A stretch of DNA of 64,000 bases, taken from the NCBI GenBank assembly GCA_038503035.1, contig JAVSML010024616.1:504068-568067 (forward strand), in the 5' to 3' direction. The notes beneath the pieces were generated by a model, which did no database searches, was not told the origin of the DNA, and saw only the letters and a list, made by a program, of their open reading frames with translations. The position numbers and the translations under genes were made by a program. How positions within the stretch are numbered: position 1 is the stretch's first letter; each line of letters starts with the position of its first letter. The DNA is from Crocodylus rhombifer. Taxonomy: Eukaryota > Chordata > Crocodylia > Crocodylidae. Positions 60,141 to 64,000 of the stretch are shown here, one piece after another.

Positions 60141-62147
60141 CTGCACATTAGAAAGAACAAAGCAATTGATCCTTTATTATTTCTTAAAAGACCCATACAG
60201 TGTATCAATAAAAAAACTCCATAAGCTATATTTATAAACTAACACAGTGTCTTTGCCACTGTGTCTGCATAGCTCATCTGATGGAATGCATGGGTACGTC
60301 TACATTATCTTTGGCACTCCTGAGTGCACCACCAAGCAGCAGAAGCATGCAAACTGTGCTTGCTCTTCATGTACCAAATCCAGAAATGAGGTGGTGAAGC
60401 CATCTTGGGCATGGCCCCCAGAGGCACTCTCAAACTCTGACTCCAGCATGATTGAGAGCAGCAGGGAGGCATGCCCCCACAATGGTTTGACTGCCTGACT
60501 TCCAGGATTAAGCTGTTCAGAGCAGGAGTGGATCAGTAATGTGCTTCTTGGCAGTGCACACAGCACTAGGGAAGTTCTATGACATACTTTAGATGAGTTT
60601 TCCTCAAAGCTTCTTTCTACCGAAAGAAATTAAGAACACCTAAATACTTTCAAGACTCACAGTCAGAAGACTCACTGCCAACATCATGGTATTGCCATTT
60701 AGCAACATGTTATGCATGCATCCTCTATGCATAAGTTGTAGCTCAGGCCCATAAAAGTGATTTTTAGGTGACAAGTCCTGCTTTCCTTATTTTCAATTTT
60801 GAAACATTTAAGAAACCAGAATGAAAACTGGTATCTAAGAGTAATGGCTAATATTAGGCATCCAAAAACTTTTTCTCAGATAATGATTCTATCTAAGGAC
60901 ATTATAAATATATCAGATACAGCAAAACAAATATACTTCTAAATAATATTTTGCAATATACTATCTTGTGCTTGATAGAAAATTTCTACTGCAAATGCAG
61001 ATTCAACATTTGTGACCTACTGATATCACAAATTTAAGTTAAAAAAAAACTCTAGTGTACTTCAAGTATACAATAATCAGGATTCTATATATCCTTTGCA
61101 AAAGAGATGTGCTTAAACTGGCATTCTGTCTTTTAACAACAAAAATAAAATCTTGAAAACAAGAGCCAAATGCCACCATAGCTTTGTCTTCAGTTCAGTT
61201 CAGAGGTATAAATTATCTTATTTATATTAACCAAGACTCCATGAAAGTCACAATTACTCAACCATGAACTGTGACATTTTTCCAAGAAGGCATGGAATTC
61301 CATGTTACTAGAACAGATTTTGCTACTTTGCAATGCCCAGGTGTCTTCTATTTTCCTGCTCCTCTGTGATTGATCTGCAACTGCCTCATCCTCTTCAACA
61401 AACAAGGGTGAATTAACCAAAGTATACTGCATGAGTACAACTGAAAACGTGTTTTCCCTGTATGGGAAAAAAAGACTATTTCATGAAGATAAAATTTAAG
61501 AATTTAGTTATTCCTGTTGCATGAAAGTAAAGATTGTTGCTGCAGAATCTAGGAAGGCCCCCAGGGAATTTGATCCTATTGTACCACAGTAGATTGGGTA
61601 CAGACCCCTGAAGCAAAATCTTCAGACGTCCTTTGATATATTTGGTATAGAAGGAGTTTCAGATTCCTGTCTCTTAAATATATAAAAAAAGAAGACTTCC
61701 GTGGCTGAAACTTCAGTCCTAATATATCCGTGTTCTGAACCATTGCAAAAGTCTCTGAACATGGCAGGAATGTACTATTTTTAGTGATATAGGTAGGCAG
61801 AATTTATCGATTAAGGTTAAGTAATATACTTTTTATTTTGACACTGTTGTTTTTGTGATTCAAATTAAAAATAATGAAGAACAACTGCAGTATGCAAATT
61901 TGCTCAATGGGCATCATCTACAAGCATCATCTTGTTTGTACTAAGTAGTTAGATTAAAAGAACTACAGTGCATACAGATCACTGTATAAAACTGGATCTT
62001 CAGTAATGTATAGAATTTAAACTGAAGACACCATGTTTCCTCCCATCAACTCTTCTTTTCTCCAAACCACGCAACTTTGTAATTACTTTGTGCTTGTCCC
62101 AATAGTCTCTGCAAAAACAAAAATTTGATTACTTTTTTTTTTCTTAC
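60141..62147 (-). other. AKT3 intron (2.0 kb)
   Basis: Between donor GTAAGA (62142-62147) and acceptor GTGCAG. It holds an element with inverted ends at about 60292-60592. The rest, 60600-62140, is AT-rich with no gene or repeat that I recognise. Confidence 0.8.
60292..60592. mobile_element. Possible nonautonomous DNA transposon
   Basis: The left part GTGCACCACCAAGCAGCA pairs with the inverted right part GTGCACTGCCAAGAAGCA. The outer left end GGGTACGTCTACATTATC resembles the GGGTGCGTCTAYA ends of the Harbinger-like element at 47524. The interior is GC-rich and non-coding. Target duplications are not clear. Confidence 0.45.
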
Positions 62148-62270
62148 CTTGAGATCACGGTACACAATCTTCCCAGAATGCAGATAGTCCAAAGCAGAGA
62201 CAATTTCTGCACCATAGAAGCGTGTGCGGTCCTCAGAGAACACCCGCTCTCTCGACAAATGGAAAAACAG
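62148..62270 (-). CDS. AKT3: AKT3 coding exon, residues 233-273 (catalytic loop)
   Basis: The acceptor is CTGCAG at 62271-62276 and the donor AAG|GTAAGA at 62147. The 41 codons read [20 protein letters not shown] and then [21 protein letters not shown]. The YRDLK block holds catalytic Asp271 and Lys273. [10 protein letters not shown] and the [11 protein letters not shown] wording fit AKT3 better than AKT1 or AKT2. The preceding exon, expected to end in the NGGE hinge, is not in the window. Confidence 0.98.
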
Positions 62271-64000
62271 CTGCAGGGTAAACAGCAGGGACAGGATTGT
62301 AATAATTACTGATTTAGTGGGGGAAATTAACACAAACATAAAACACCTCTCATCACCATATTGTGATGATAGATAGTGTACTCTCAGTGGACACTCAGCA
62401 CTCTTAGACAGCAGCTGGCTTATCTTTTCCAGGTTTCCAAGGGGAGAAAGCGAGCTGTTAAATCAGCGTTTTAATCAATATACCAATCTTGTTTAAGGCA
62501 TTCTGCTTGCTACCCATTTAACCTTCAGTTACCAGAGGAAAAGAAAAGTATGCAACAGCACCATCCTGTACACTTTCTTCTGCCCCTCCCTCATATTCAT
62601 ATTTAGTTGCTGAGACCTATCAGTAGAAGATCTAAACACAGGTATTGCTTTAAGTTCTGGTTAACTGGCTGATTTACCTTTGAACTGAGAAAATGCTCTG
62701 TCCTTAGCTGGATACTAACCAAACAGGTAAACAACAAATTCAACATGCCCGTGCATTTTTAGCATTTTTTAAATATCATATGCTTCTTTTAGGATTCATT
62801 TTTAAAAAAATCACCTAAACAATCTGTAATATTAATATTAATTTGATATGCAACACACTATATGTTTCTTGGATTTGATACTCTTTTTCTGTGTCACACT
62901 CAGGACTTTCTGATACTATTTCAATTATCAGATATTCAGAGAAAAATCTCAGTCACTAAAGCCATATTTAATGTGTTTATCTGAAACCAGAAACAGTGTG
63001 GTCCCCGCCAGGCTGAAGTTCAGGAATTATTACAAGTTAATAATTCCATGCTACACACGGAAATAAAATTTATTTCAAAATGCATTCTTTCAGGTATTTT
63101 CATCATATGGACTCTTCAAATATTAAATTAACATTCTGTTAAGTGCTACAACAAACATTTTAATCAGCTCCCTCCTTACAATTATACTTTAAACAAGATG
63201 GGGTATTTTTCTCTTTTAAATTGAAAAGCACACTATACTAAACCCATCTAACAGATTATATTTGTAAGTGTGGGTGCTTCATGGAAAACTGAAAAAACAT
63301 GGCCAAGCACAATTTTGGCTAAAAAAGAAATTATCATTTTTTGTTTTTTCTCTATCTTGCTTATTTTACTCTCTCTCTCTCCACCCTCAGAACATCCTGT
63401 ACAAAACTGTTAGATACATTTAAATGAAAACAGAAACTTTGTTCCCTAGGTGTTTCAACTGTTTCTGCTGCTTATTTCCCACCTCAAGTAACAAGCCCCG
63501 TTCATGACAGCAAAATTACTTTTAGTGTGGAAAAATATGACATTCTACACTGATACTAATGACACATCAGATATGAAATAAACATAAATAAATGAGCTAA
63601 GGAACTAGGAGTTTATTTTTATACAGTAACCTCATACAATAAAACTAGGGAACAAAAAGATGATAGACTGTATTAGGATAGTTTTTAAAATGAATGGTTT
63701 TTTAAGGTTTTCCACTCAGTGTTTAACACATACGTATAACTGATATTTCTAATGGAAATATTGTTGAATAAGAATTCTAAATTGCCTATATTCTAATATG
63801 GAAATACACTTAAGTATGTTTATATCTTACTTGTGAACTTGTCCCAGGGAAATGGGAATCAAAGATATTATATTTTAAAGGGCTGTTTTAAGGATTATTA
63901 CAGTAATTCAATATAAGGAGATTTTACTCTGCTTTACAAAACACTTTTTATAAATTTGACACGTATACAATTCATAAAAATTATGCACTTTTCTCTGACA
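62271..64000 (-). other. AKT3 intron, partial (window edge)
   Basis: AT-rich intron sequence upstream of the 62148 exon. I looked for the hinge-region exon on the minus strand and did not find it. There is no recognisable repeat apart from short T- and A-rich tracts. Confidence 0.7.

Noticed and set aside
62271..64000. Upstream AKT3 hinge exon ending NGGE
   Set aside because: Not present on the minus strand in this interval.

Overview
The window is a non-mammalian amniote (sauropsid) chromosome segment holding the 3' half of one protein-coding gene, AKT3, on the minus strand. Six exons with canonical GT-AG borders encode residues 233-479 of the 479-residue kinase, in the order 62148-62270, 60012-60140, 28892-29106, 23405-23492, 8064-8166 and 4649-4734. 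The stop codon is at 4649-4651, and a long 3' UTR follows toward position 1. Upstream exons (PH domain, N-lobe) lie beyond 64000. I see no other functional gene, tRNA, rRNA or CRISPR array.

The rest is intron and UTR filled with transposon fossils. They include two long, broken CR1 LINEs (47640-50907 on + and 55973-58745 on -), Penelope-like retroelement pieces (11470-12917 and 34163-35122), and a Tigger1-type element (17876-18499). Other Tigger/pogo-like MITEs lie at 11957-12518, 39709-39970 and 38458-38742. Harbinger-like MITEs with 3-bp target duplications are at 7206-7848, 15061-15328, 27537-27807 and 53245-53564, with a partial copy at 42962-43160. There are also hAT-like MITEs (30164-30499, 51908-52093), MIR-like tRNA SINEs, a possible solo retroviral LTR (54180-55229), and a Myb/SANT-like domain pseudogene (13674-13960). 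CR1 copies with readable frames, Penelope and Harbinger MITEs, and the absence of L1 and Alu/B1 elements, argue against a mammal. A crocodilian is my best guess and a turtle second; this is inference.

Layout: 1-4648 AKT3 3' UTR and downstream flank; 4649-8166 last two exons; 8167-23404 intron with Harbinger-free stretches, Penelope, Tigger1 and a 1-kb-spaced inverted duplication; 23405-29106 two exons and a 5.4-kb intron; 29107-60011 a 31-kb intron holding most repeats and both assembly gaps; 60012-62270 two exons with the catalytic and activation loops; 62271-64000 intron only.

The most noteworthy signals are the Tigger1 copy, which closely resembles the mammalian consensus as I remember it; a 105-bp near-identical duplication (40821-40925 and 43462-43566) placed inside GC-rich repeat DNA; a CR1 nested inside a Harbinger-like MITE; and a Penelope element split by a Tigger-like MITE.
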